Of a stretch of 64,000 bases of DNA, positions 16,478-25,555 are shown one piece after another. The stretch spans positions 9,624,501 to 9,688,500 of the forward strand of contig OX359189.1 of the NCBI GenBank assembly GCA_947172415.1, written 5' to 3'. The stretch is from Chondrosia reniformis (lineage: Eukaryota; Porifera; Demospongiae; Chondrillida; Chondrillidae). The notes under the pieces are model-generated. The model saw nothing but the letters and a program-made list of their open reading frames with translations, was not told the origin of the DNA and did no database searches. A program made the translations under genes and the position numbers. Numbering within the stretch: position 1 is the first letter of the stretch; the number at the start of each line of letters is the position of its first letter.

Positions 16478-16651
16478 ACACATTATAGACCAATCTTTTG
16501 TAAACAATTCTGTTTACTATATATGGACCATACATGTTTACATATTGCAAAATAGAGTGATATGAATACCTTAAAATATTTACAGAAGAAAGAAAAATAC
16601 TAATATTCATATGTTAATTCAATTAGAAAGTATTAGGTAAAACTTCAGAAT

Positions 16652-16920
16652 TTACTCTTCAACACCTGCTGCACTATCTTTAGATTCATTCTGGTCATGA
16701 GCTGTTTTATCTTCTCTCTTCTCCTTTGTATCTTCCTTGTCATCATCCACTTCTTGGTCATCTAATGCTTTAGAACCTGGTGGTACACAATTTATATCAG
16801 TATTGTTAAAGGTGTACCCTGTATACATAAGAGGTTACTTGTACGTATATTACTGTACTCACTTCTATGATACATTGATTTCCATATTTTAATAGTCTTG
16901 TCATAGCTTGCTGTTATGTA
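16652..16920 (-). pseudogene. WD40-gene 3' fragment, block F (exons 19-20 copy)
   Basis: 16863-16920 copies exon 19 of the WD40 gene (TASYDKTIKIWKSMYHR) and 16652-16776 copies the terminal exon (acidic/Lys-rich, ending VEE and stop). The acceptor AG before exon 19 is TG here, and similarity to the other copies stops exactly at that junction. It is therefore a truncated duplicate without its own upstream exons. Confidence 0.8.
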
Positions 16921-17230
16921 CATGTTTAAGAGTATGTTTAACAGACAAAAACAAAATTCTGTGCTCTATCAACCAACTTAAAACAAACCACATTCCTTGT
17001 GTTCCTCGTGCTCTTATCAGATCCTCTATCGTCATGGTAACCGGAGGGAAGGTTGCAGCACTCAGCTTCGGGCACTCGTTCAAGAGCGCTTCTCTAGTTT
17101 GCAGTAGCTCGTGAAATCTTAACAAAGAGACTTCTACATTATACACTATAAGATCAATAAACATTAATGTACACTACTGGATGCTACCCTTATACCCAAG
17201 ACTTGGCTTCTTGCAGTGGTACGCGGCCAT
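16901..17230 (-). CDS. Small unknown ORF, possibly two exons, fused to WD40 debris
   Basis: An ATG at 17230 (MAAYHCKKPSLG) reaches a donor gtataa after 17196. Joining to an acceptor before 17117 keeps frame: FHELLQTREALLNECPKLSA, then ATFPPVTMTIEDLIRARGT. The frame then runs into the duplicated WD40 exon at 16920 and stops at 16901. The first ~52 residues look protein-like but I do not recognise the family. It may be the 5' part of a gene whose 3' part was replaced by the WD40 duplicate. The splice choice is inferred. Confidence 0.35.
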
Positions 17231-17310
17231 GCGTTACACGCGATTGCGCAATAGTCGAAGGATTCGAGGTCTAGCTATTTCTACATAATAAACCGTAGAC
17301 TGATATTAGT

Positions 17311-17745
17311 CAGGGCCGTACCTAGCTATGGGGCAGGGGGGGCAACTGCCCCCCCCAGAGAAACTGGCTTCAGAGTATAATGAAATACTATTTGTGTTCA
17401 TAGCAGCTAGCTACTGAGCTATCATGGACTTACCTGCCCCAATGAGCTGCTTCAGTCGAGGTTTCGCTCGTCCGACATCCAGCTACCGGGTATATACGTA
17501 CGCACAAGTACCGCTGTTCACTGTTCTAAATAATGCACACTTTTAGCTGCGCATAATTTATGCATAACTAGTATTTTGATGACTACAATGATATGGCTCT
17601 AACACTGAGAGAGCTTGTGCATGTAGATCTAGACTGCCACTGCATGACTCAACAATCTCGAACAATCTCAACAATAATATTAATCTGTTAGACAGTTTTC
17701 CTCCTGGTTGCCCCCCCTTGCAAAAAAAAGTTATGTACGGCCCTG
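17311..17745. mobile_element. Non-autonomous terminal-inverted-repeat element (435 bp)
   Basis: The ends CAGGGCCGTAC (17311) and GTACGGCCCTG (17735-17745) are inverted repeats, continued by a G-rich then C-rich stretch. A 5-bp direct repeat TTAGT flanks the element (17306-17310 and 17746-17750). There is no transposase ORF. The termini look like a DNA-transposon MITE; the superfamily is not certain. Confidence 0.8.
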
Positions 17746-17885
17746 TTAGTACTAAAGCTAGTCTTTCTTCTTCGTTCTTTTTCTTACTTATAGTGTTGCA
17801 CATCAATATTATGCGGACCTAGCTGACCACGTGATTTATATGGGTCCGGTTTTATCCGGAAAATAGTCACGCCCCAGTTGTAGCG

Positions 17886-19643
17886 ATGGAGTGGTCGGTT
17901 CGGGTTAAAAAAATACGTGAGTTCGTCAACAGTACCGTCTATTCAGCTTTGACAGGGGAATATTGCGATATCAGATCTGTAGCTACGCACCTTCGAGCTG
18001 CTGACGTTGTGTCACCCAGCGATTTTGAGAAGATCGGATACAACCAATCTCTCAGAGGCGCAAATGATTACTTTCATCAGCTACTCGATAAGGACCCTTC
18101 AGTAGGCAAACTGCGAGCTTTTTCTACAGCACTGAAAAAGGACACTTACAGGGATTGTCATCAAAAGTTGGCTGAAGACATAGATGTATTCTTACAAGTT
18201 CTCGACATGTACAAAATTCTTTTAGTCGGAGAAACTGGTTCTGGAAAAACGTCATTTGCCAATCTTCTTTGCAATTTTGCCCAAGCTCAATCTATATTAG
18301 ATAATCCAAAAAAAGTCGCTAATTTGGAGCAATTTCACCAGTTCATTGATATGGACTTAGAAAGGAAGGATGCAGGTCCAAAGGAGAGCAAAAACTTTGG
18401 TGCCAGAATGTATAATACTCAGTTAATCAATGGAAGGCATATAGGAATCATCGACACACCAGGTTTTGGCGACATTCGTGGCTTTGAGCAAGACAAAAAG
18501 AATGCAAAGGAAATCATTAGGGCTATCGAAAACGAAGAGTACATCAAGTGCATCTGTCTTGTTATCAATGGTCGCCAGGCTCGTATGAGTGTTAGCTTAC
18601 AATATGTCTTGTCAGAGATCACCTCCATACTACCAAAGGAGGCTTTAAATAACGTGATATTGGTGTTCACTAATACAAGTGACCCGTTAGAATTAAATTT
18701 TGACCCCAATTGCCTTGAAAAGTTTTTTGATCGTTCATTTAATTATTCAAGGGATATCTTTGTTCTTGAAAACCCTTACTGCCGTTTGGAAAAAGCTAAG
18801 GCAGCTCAGCAGAAAAAGCTTCTGCCTGAATATAAAATTGCTAAGAGTGTTTTAAAAGGGTTTAAAGAAACCTGCGAGGTTTTGAAGGAGTTATGTGAGG
18901 CTTTGAAACATTTTGATCAAATCCATACTGCCAGTTTTCTGAAACTGTATCACAAGAAGCAGGAGATAGAGGAAAATGTGTTTCGTTCTCTTACTGCTTA
19001 TGATAATCAGCAGAATGTAGAAAAGGAAATTGCCGAAGTCAAAGAAAAAATTAAAGCAGCAGCTGCTACCAAATCCCTTAATGCTAATTTTAAGGTTACC
19101 CGAAGAGTGTTAATGTGGATAACAATCAAGACTGACCGCCACAATATAATATGTGTAGCTAAGGACTGTCACTCAAATTGTCAATTGGCATGTTATCTTG
19201 AGAAGTCCGATGACAAGGTGATATTAAAAGCTGCTGCTTGCTTTGGTGGAAAAGAGTATTGTCAAGTATGTGGACACTCTTATACTTACCACTATAATAA
19301 CGAAAGAAGGTTTCAAAAGCTGCTATCTGAGGAAGAGTTTGTTGATAATCAGATGGAGGAAGAATTTCGAAAGGCAAAAACCCAAGAAGAGATACAACAA
19401 GCCTTTCTGATGAAATTAGAAATAAGGAGAGAGGAATTAAAAAGAGAGAAACAGAGATTGGCTGAAAAACTATCTCGAGATATCACTGAATTTGAAAACA
19501 TGAGCATCATCCGAAGCTATGTTCAGCTCCTTCAACATCAGTTAATTGTGATTAAACAACATTTGAAAGCAACTGTTGGGTCCAAAACCGAACCACTTAT
19601 GAAAATTAAAGAGGAGCTTGAATTAAAGTTAAAGATTGTGTAA
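17886..19643 (+). CDS. CARD-like + AIG1/septin-like GTPase + Cys/His cluster protein, intronless
   Basis: 585 aa in one exon. Residues 1-100 are helical and match the death-fold/CARD pattern (LRAADVVSPSDFEKI, RGANDYFHQLLDKD, KLRAFSTALKK). The GTPase follows: G1 GETGSGKTS (115-123), G3 DTPGFGD (190-196), CLVINGRQARMS, and a weak G4 FTNTSD (261-266) in which NKxD is not conserved. After a helical linker, residues 428-469 hold Cys428, 432, 436, 452, 459, 462 with His464 and His469 (YCQVCGHSYTYHYN), a probable zinc cluster. Residues about 485-585 are strongly charged coiled coil. Related GTPases (GIMAP/AIG1 type) act in immunity and at membranes; the CARD suggests a role in death-fold signalling, by inference only. 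The gene has no intron, unlike its neighbours, and is embedded in duplicated WD40 sequence. Confidence 0.85.
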   Translation: MEWSVRVKKIREFVNSTVYSALTGEYCDIRSVATHLRAADVVSPSDFEKIGYNQSLRGANDYFHQLLDKDPSVGKLRAFSTALKKDTYRDCHQKLAEDIDVFLQVLDMYKILLVGETGSGKTSFANLLCNFAQAQSILDNPKKVANLEQFHQFIDMDLERKDAGPKESKNFGARMYNTQLINGRHIGIIDTPGFGDIRGFEQDKKNAKEIIRAIENEEYIKCICLVINGRQARMSVSLQYVLSEITSILPKEALNNVILVFTNTSDPLELNFDPNCLEKFFDRSFNYSRDIFVLENPYCRLEKAKAAQQKKLLPEYKIAKSVLKGFKETCEVLKELCEALKHFDQIHTASFLKLYHKKQEIEENVFRSLTAYDNQQNVEKEIAEVKEKIKAAAATKSLNANFKVTRRVLMWITIKTDRHNIICVAKDCHSNCQLACYLEKSDDKVILKAAACFGGKEYCQVCGHSYTYHYNNERRFQKLLSEEEFVDNQMEEEFRKAKTQEEIQQAFLMKLEIRREELKREKQRLAEKLSRDITEFENMSIIRSYVQLLQHQLIVIKQHLKATVGSKTEPLMKIKEELELKLKIV

Positions 19644-21478
19644 GGGCAGATTTAAGGCAACATTTGTAGTAAATTCTAAAGAAACTGTGATTTATGTGTA
19701 ACTTATATATACATATAATTGTTAGCCATATTATCACTATTAATGTATTAAATACAGCTTCAAACGTTTAATGGCAACTATATACATTTACATTTTGAAT
19801 TGAATTATTAGACTGGAACTCCACTAGCCTTGTATTATACTGGAAAATGAAATCGAGTCGAGGTGATTTCAAATGACACCTTGTAGCTCCTATAGCCCTC
19901 CTGGTGCTTAATCCACTTTTTGGCTTAAGCACCAGCAAGCTTAGTCCAGGGGACTACTTTTCAGGGAGGCCAGTAACAGTACAGTACATACAACAGTATA
20001 AATCATGATCAATCATTAAATTGGTCAGTAATCTGTTCAGTGGGCAGTGTTTGTTGTCAGGGGTGCTTGTCACTGAAGATCACCGAAAATCTGCTGCCAT
20101 GGCCTGGGCTTGAACTATGGACATCCCATAATCACTGGATCTTGAATCTTGTGCCTTATATAGCTCTAGACCACCAGCACCCCCAAAACATTTAATTACG
20201 CATAATTTTACAAAATGTGTAACTAATAATGCAGCTGCAGTTTGAGTACATATATATGTGACAAACATTCAAGAATTGGTGTTGCCATTTGTAGTGGGTT
20301 TTGGATTGATGGAAGCATTTATATATATATATGGCTGTAGTGTTACATGCAAGTGGAATTATTTTTATAGCAATTTTCACTTGTAACACTACAGCTACAT
20401 GCTTCATATCAACCCAAAACTTAACTACAAATTTAAAATAATGGAACCTTTGGCAGAGAAAGTGCTTCTTGGCTACATATGCACCATAAGTTAATTGGAG
20501 GCCTAGAATTTTTCGAAGCTATTCAATCAATCCTTGCCAAATGAAGGAGAATCCCAAAAAATTGCCACAACAAAAGCTATATGCCATTTCCTTCACGTCA
20601 AGGAAGATATGAGTATGCAAACTTATTGAGGATTTCTGAGGCCACTACAAAGTTTGATATCTTGAAAACCCTCAAAAGTGGACATTTGGACGAGTATAAA
20701 GGCAATACCCTGATCGCGTGCATTGGCAGTGTACCTTTTAGAGTTTTTTAAATGCAACTGATGGAGCTGCTTGCACATACCTTCTCTCAGAACAACAAAG
20801 CAAATCCCCCGACTATGGCATAAAGCAAGTTGCCATATTGTTGGGGAGAGAGAGAGAGATGTGATAAAGACCTTGGCAGCCTGAATAACACTACTAAAAT
20901 GATAACAGCTGTTTGCTAGTAGCTATATTATATGTTTGTGTTACTTATTTTACAGTTTTGCATAACACAATGTTAGTACAGGTTAGTGTAGTTACAAGTG
21001 TGTTATAAGCTTTTTTCCTATATATACTGTACCTGATTATATTTCCATGTACGTATGTAGGTATATGTTATATACTACATACATATGTAGGTGGATGCAG
21101 CCATTTCCATGACCTATATCACTGGTAAACCTAAAGTCTTTGTGGGGATAGATCAAACGTATCAAGATCTGAAGAACCTCAATGTTCAGTCTGTTCTAAT
21201 GAGATCTGTCTTCTAATTATGTACTATGTAGTGGTCATTACAGATCCTGCAGCTGATGTATGAAGGAATATATATATATTTACACATTATACAGTAGATG
21301 AACAACACAATACACGTCCAATAATTGAACAATCGATATTAAGGATAGGATATTATGTGTTTTATATAGCAGACTCCATTTATTTATTGTCACATTTGGT
21401 AATTGGATGTGAGAGTATCTACATATCACTATAATGAAGGGCAGATTCACATGAACTTAGAAGAGTGACAGATCTCAC
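19644..21478. other. Non-coding stretch after the GTPase gene
   Basis: AT-rich; it contains the 3' UTR (AATTGTTAG/AATACA-type AT runs) and a tRNA-like repeat near 20080-20190. No ORF with domain character was found. 20480-20740 is more balanced in composition but has stops in all frames. Confidence 0.5.
20083..20185 (-). repeat. Possible tRNA-derived SINE fragment
   Basis: On the minus strand GGTGCTGGTGGTCTAGAGC is followed about 60 bp later by ATAGTTCAAGCCC, resembling A- and B-box promoter segments of a long-arm tRNA. No clear acceptor stem or CCA is seen. Confidence 0.35.
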
Positions 21479-21591
21479 TGAATGATGTCTCTAACTGTTG
21501 CAATGATACAACCGTTAACCTTGTCCACCATCATCACTCCAACTGGACCCTTAGCTTGCACCAGATCAAACTGGGTCAGACTGTCATGTGA
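21479..21591 (-). pseudogene. Isolated copy of WD40-gene exon 17 (block E)
   Basis: A 113-bp exon-17 copy with acceptor and donor kept (gtgaga in place of gtgagt). It lies downstream of block B on the minus strand, just as block D follows the intact gene. No exon-18 copy follows before the GTPase gene. Confidence 0.8.
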
Positions 21592-21765
21592 CTGTACACA
21601 AGAGGCAATGAACTTGTGAAGTAGTGACAATGTACAGCTGGTACCAGTAACAATACAGCGGTGATAATGTAGTTGGAGACATATATTCCAACTTCAAAAC
21701 TGAACCATTATTAGCACATGCAGAATGGTTATATAATTAACAAGCACACACACGTACATAGGATT

Positions 21766-21996
21766 CACAGAAGATCAAGACAAAGAAAAAGACAGAGACT
21801 CCCAGGATCACTGATGAAGGGTGGAATTCCCAGAAACGGCTGTCTGACCCAGTGGAGAAGATAAAAGAAGGGAAAAGAAGGAAGAAAAGACTCCTGTATC
21901 TTCATCCAAAGCTCTCTTCAGGTTTAGTTCCCCTATAGGCTCTTTTAACAGAATAGGCATAGCATGTAGGAAAATGGTATCTTAGATTTTTCATAT
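21766..21996 (+). mobile_element. Interspersed repeat, copy C, near full length, hammerhead-like core
   Basis: The most complete copy on this strand. CTGATGA is at 21811-21817, the GGG...CCC hairpin at 21819-21831, GAAAC at 21833-21837 and GTC at 21842-21844; flanks ccaggatca and tgaccc can pair as stem I. It lies just beyond block E. Confidence 0.8.
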
Positions 21997-23385
21997 GTAC
22001 AACTAATAAATGTGACAAAATAATTTAAATATGTATCATATTATAGAGTGCAGGTACATATTGGAAAATAGAGTGCAGATATGAATACCTTCACATATTT
22101 ACAGAAGAAAGAAAAATATTAAATTTCTGTGTTACATGTTCATTCAATTAGAAAGTATTAGGTACAACTTCAGAATTTACTCTTCAACACATGCTGCACT
22201 ATCTTTAGATTCATTCTGGTCATGAGCCGTTTTATCTTCTCTCTTCTCCTCCTTTGTACCTTCCTTCTCATCATCCACTTCTTTGTCTTCTAATGCTTGA
22301 GAACCTGGTGGATACACAATTTATATCACTGTTGTTAAAGGTGTACCCTGTATACATTATGCATATAAGGTTACTCGTACGTATATTACTGTACTCACTT
22401 CTATGATACATTGATTTCCATATTTTAATAGTCTTGTCATAGCTTGCTGTTATGTACTGCAGGAATAGATGAAGAAGTTATTTCAACCAGATTTGCAAAT
22501 TCATCTAACTCACTCAATTAATGCATTATTAAAATAACATTATCACAAAAGACCTGAATATGTCAAATCTAATTATATTGGAACCTCCCAATATATGTAC
22601 ATATATATACACTATTGAATACTTAGGCTATATATTCACTATTAATACACTATTGAATACTTAGGCTATATATTCACTATTAATACACTCTTACTATACT
22701 TACTTGGTTCAGTTCTGGAATGTGAATGATACTCTTAATAATATCATCATGTCCTCTGTTACACTGCAGAAGATGGAGCTGTTCATTGTAGATCCTGCAT
22801 ACATATACAGTACGTATATACATATAACACATATAAAGTGCCTATATCTACATATCACTGATGAAGGAGCAGAATTCACATGAACTTAGAAGAGTGACAG
22901 ACTCACTGAATGATGTCTCTAACTGTTGCAATGATACAACCATTGACCTTGTCCACCATCATCACTCCAACTGGACCCTTAGCTTGCACCAGATCAAACT
23001 GGGTCAGACTGTCATGTGACTGTACACAAGAGGCAATGAACAGTGAGAAGGAAGGAGGGAAAGAATTGAATAAAAATGGTCAGAGGGGGGTTTGGACCAA
23101 TGGTAGAGGAAGGTTGAGGAGTGAGAGAGAGATTTATATGTAGCTGCCAGCCTTTCATGAATGGGGATTAAGTAAAATGGCAGAGAACTTCAATTACATA
23201 AGGTGGGATATGACAAATGTGATGAATACTTGCGTAGTGTACTTATATACCAATCCACTGACCCACAATCTTATAGTTTCATCTTCTGATCCGGTCACCC
23301 AAAACTTTCCAAATGAATGCCAACAAATCTAACACAAACAAAACTTACAGTGTTCATATACATAGCATTCAAGTAATGTTAGAAA

Positions 23386-23545
23386 GCTTTCTCTAAACAT
23401 TGATCAGGAATAAACAACTTTCTCTAAACATTGATCAGGAATAAACAACTTTCTCTAAACATTGATCAGGAATAAACAACTTTCTCTAAACATTGATCAG
23501 GAATAAACAACTTTCTCTAAACATTGATCAGGAATAAACAACTTT
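23386..23545. repeat. 31-bp intronic minisatellite, 5 units
   Basis: The unit ctctaaacattgatcagg...aataaacaac repeats 5 times here, 6 times at the paralogous intron 31191-31390 and once at 27815-27850. Confidence 0.95.
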
Positions 23546-23954
23546 CTCTGTACATTCAGGTATATATGACAGTGGTGTGTATTCGTACTTGAGTGACCTC
23601 CTTCTTGTGTCCAACAAGTTTCCCTTTGAGTGACATGTCACACTTGTCACTGAGTATGGACCAGATGTGACACTCGTAGGTGGACAGTGAGTAACCAAAT
23701 GCAGTGCCATCTGGTGTCACATCAGCGTCAGTAATGACATTGTCAGCTAGGTCGTGTGTCTGGTTTGAACAGACTACATCAGTGACATCAAGTGAAGTGA
23801 CGAGAGTGCCGTGCTCCAGGTCCCACACACACACAAGCAGGTCCCAACCAAAGGACAACTGAGGGAGGGAGCAACCGAGGCACATGTAATGGAGAACTGA
23901 TAATCAAACCACAAGTATTTTCATTATGAAGAGGGAATAACATAAAAGAAGCAG

Positions 23955-24016
23955 TTGCTGGGAATTTAACCAAGGAGAGCTGGTTATGACCACCAGTGCT
24001 CTCCAACTGAGCTACA
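23955..24016 (-). repeat. tRNA-like (SINE) sequence in block B
   Basis: On the minus strand GTAGCTCAGTTGGAGAGC resembles a tRNA D-arm/A box and GGTTAAATTCC a B box. Paralogous to 31785-31850 and related to 36745-36812. The acceptor stem is not preserved, so it is not a functional tRNA. Confidence 0.6.
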
Positions 24017-25050
24017 ACATGTAATAGAGAACCTCTCCTTCGAAATAGTTGCAATGAAACTATTAATCTGGTAAAAGCTAATATTTAGTGATATACAGTA
24101 GATCTATTACATCAAACAAGTACTGCCAATGCCTTTCATAATGATATATTGATGGATTTATAATATTTATCTGTGCAACTCTTACTTACTAGTAGGTGAT
24201 TGCATCCTTTTCTCTGCAGTTGAAACAACCCAGTGACAGCAGCTGTGTGCTTACACAGTGCTAGCCTGCAGGTGAACCCTGCTACCCGATTGGTCACAGA
24301 AGACTACACAACATGTGCACAACAAAGCATAATAAATAACAAGGTCCACACAAAATGTACATAGATTGAAAGTGCTACAGTCATGTGACAGCTCCTACTT
24401 CTTTGGATTCCTGAAAATTGTTCATCTGTTCTACAGGATCCAGTCCATTAGGCATCTCTTCCTTCTCCTCCTGCCCTGCCCCCTTCTCCTTTTGCCCCGC
24501 CCCCTTCTCCTTCTGCCCCACCCCCTTCTCCTTCTGCCCCACCCCCTTCTCCTTCTGCCCCACCCCCTTCTCCTGCCCTATCCTCTTCTCCTTCTTCCTC
24601 TCCTCTTTTGTCTTATGCCCCTCCCCCTCCATATTGGCCCCTCCCATTTTTCAAGCTCCTCCTCCTCCCTGGTCAGTTGGAGCAGGATGGCATATTTGTC
24701 AGGTTTATTCTTCTCTGGACTGCCAGTTGTTGTTGTTTCACTGATAGTGCTTTGTAGTGTACCTGAAGATTTCTGCATCTCCTCAAGCACTCGATCGCGA
24801 ATGGCATCCATGTCAAACCCCCACACAACTACATACACCCACACATGTGATATCAATTAGATAATAAAACTACAACCATTTCCTTTGTGCATGATGGTCA
24901 GATAAAAGTACCACTACCAATACTTACAGATCCTTCCATCTTGAGATCCCATCAGTGAAGAGAGAACTTGTGAAAGAACGATTAACAACCTATGTACAAT
25001 AGTGACAATGCACCAGTAACAGTGCAGCAATGATAATGTAGTTGAGGGGA

Positions 25051-25122
25051 GGACAGTGGAGGACAGGGGAGGACAATGGAGGATAGTGGAGGATAGTGGA
25101 GGACAGGGGAGGACAGTGCAGA
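25051..25122. repeat. 10-bp minisatellite (ggaggacagt)n at the edge of block B
   Basis: Seven imperfect units. Similarity between blocks A and B ends inside this array (the counterpart is 32932-33030), so it marks the duplication breakpoint. Confidence 0.9.
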
Positions 25123-25555
25123 TTAACCAATCCCCATTACGTAATAATATTTATAGCCAGCTAAATAAAACGATAAACGATATTTGCTCTGCGTTGCCGT
25201 CGAATTCTTCCTATTATAGTCACATATCGTTTTCTTTTGGGCGATTTTCAAGTCAGTTTTGGAACGCTTAGAGGCCATCTCTAAGATTTACTTTGAACGA
25301 TTAAAATCTTGACGAAAGCGGCGGATTACGAAGGTGGAAAACACCTTTAAATGTGCAATTGAGGCGAGAAAATAATCTTCTAATTAACTTCTAGTATGCA
25401 AACGCTAGTATGCAAATGAATTCGTTCTATACAAACTCAGGGCGGTCTGGCGTATTAAGCGGGGGCGGATTATCCGGGTTACACTGTATATATACAAACG
25501 GGGTTACTTTGCTCAGCACCTATTTGGGTAAAGACGACGAATAGTTTTTGCAGAG
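25123..25555 (+). promoter_or_regulatory. Upstream region of the Cys-rich membrane protein gene
   Basis: Unique sequence lying between the block-B breakpoint and the ATG at 25556. It has a GC-richer stretch at 25440-25485 and a tatatata element at about 25488-25495, 60 bp before the start codon. Promoter function is inferred. Confidence 0.4.

Larger units (their letters stand above)
22177..24989 (-). pseudogene. Block B: duplicate of WD40-gene exons 12-20
   Basis: Nine exon copies in order: 24928-24989, 24399-24828, 24190-24303, 23589-23858, 23251-23328, 22907-23019, 22704-22794, 22399-22456, 22177-22304. Exons 13-20 keep splice sites and frame. The exon-12 copy is 62 bp instead of 82, a 20-bp deletion that shifts the frame, and there is no copy of exons 1-11. 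The coding repeat in exon 13 (GQKEKGV/A heptamer) has one unit more than the intact gene. It is probably a transcribed or silent pseudogene; a new upstream start cannot be excluded. Confidence 0.85.
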
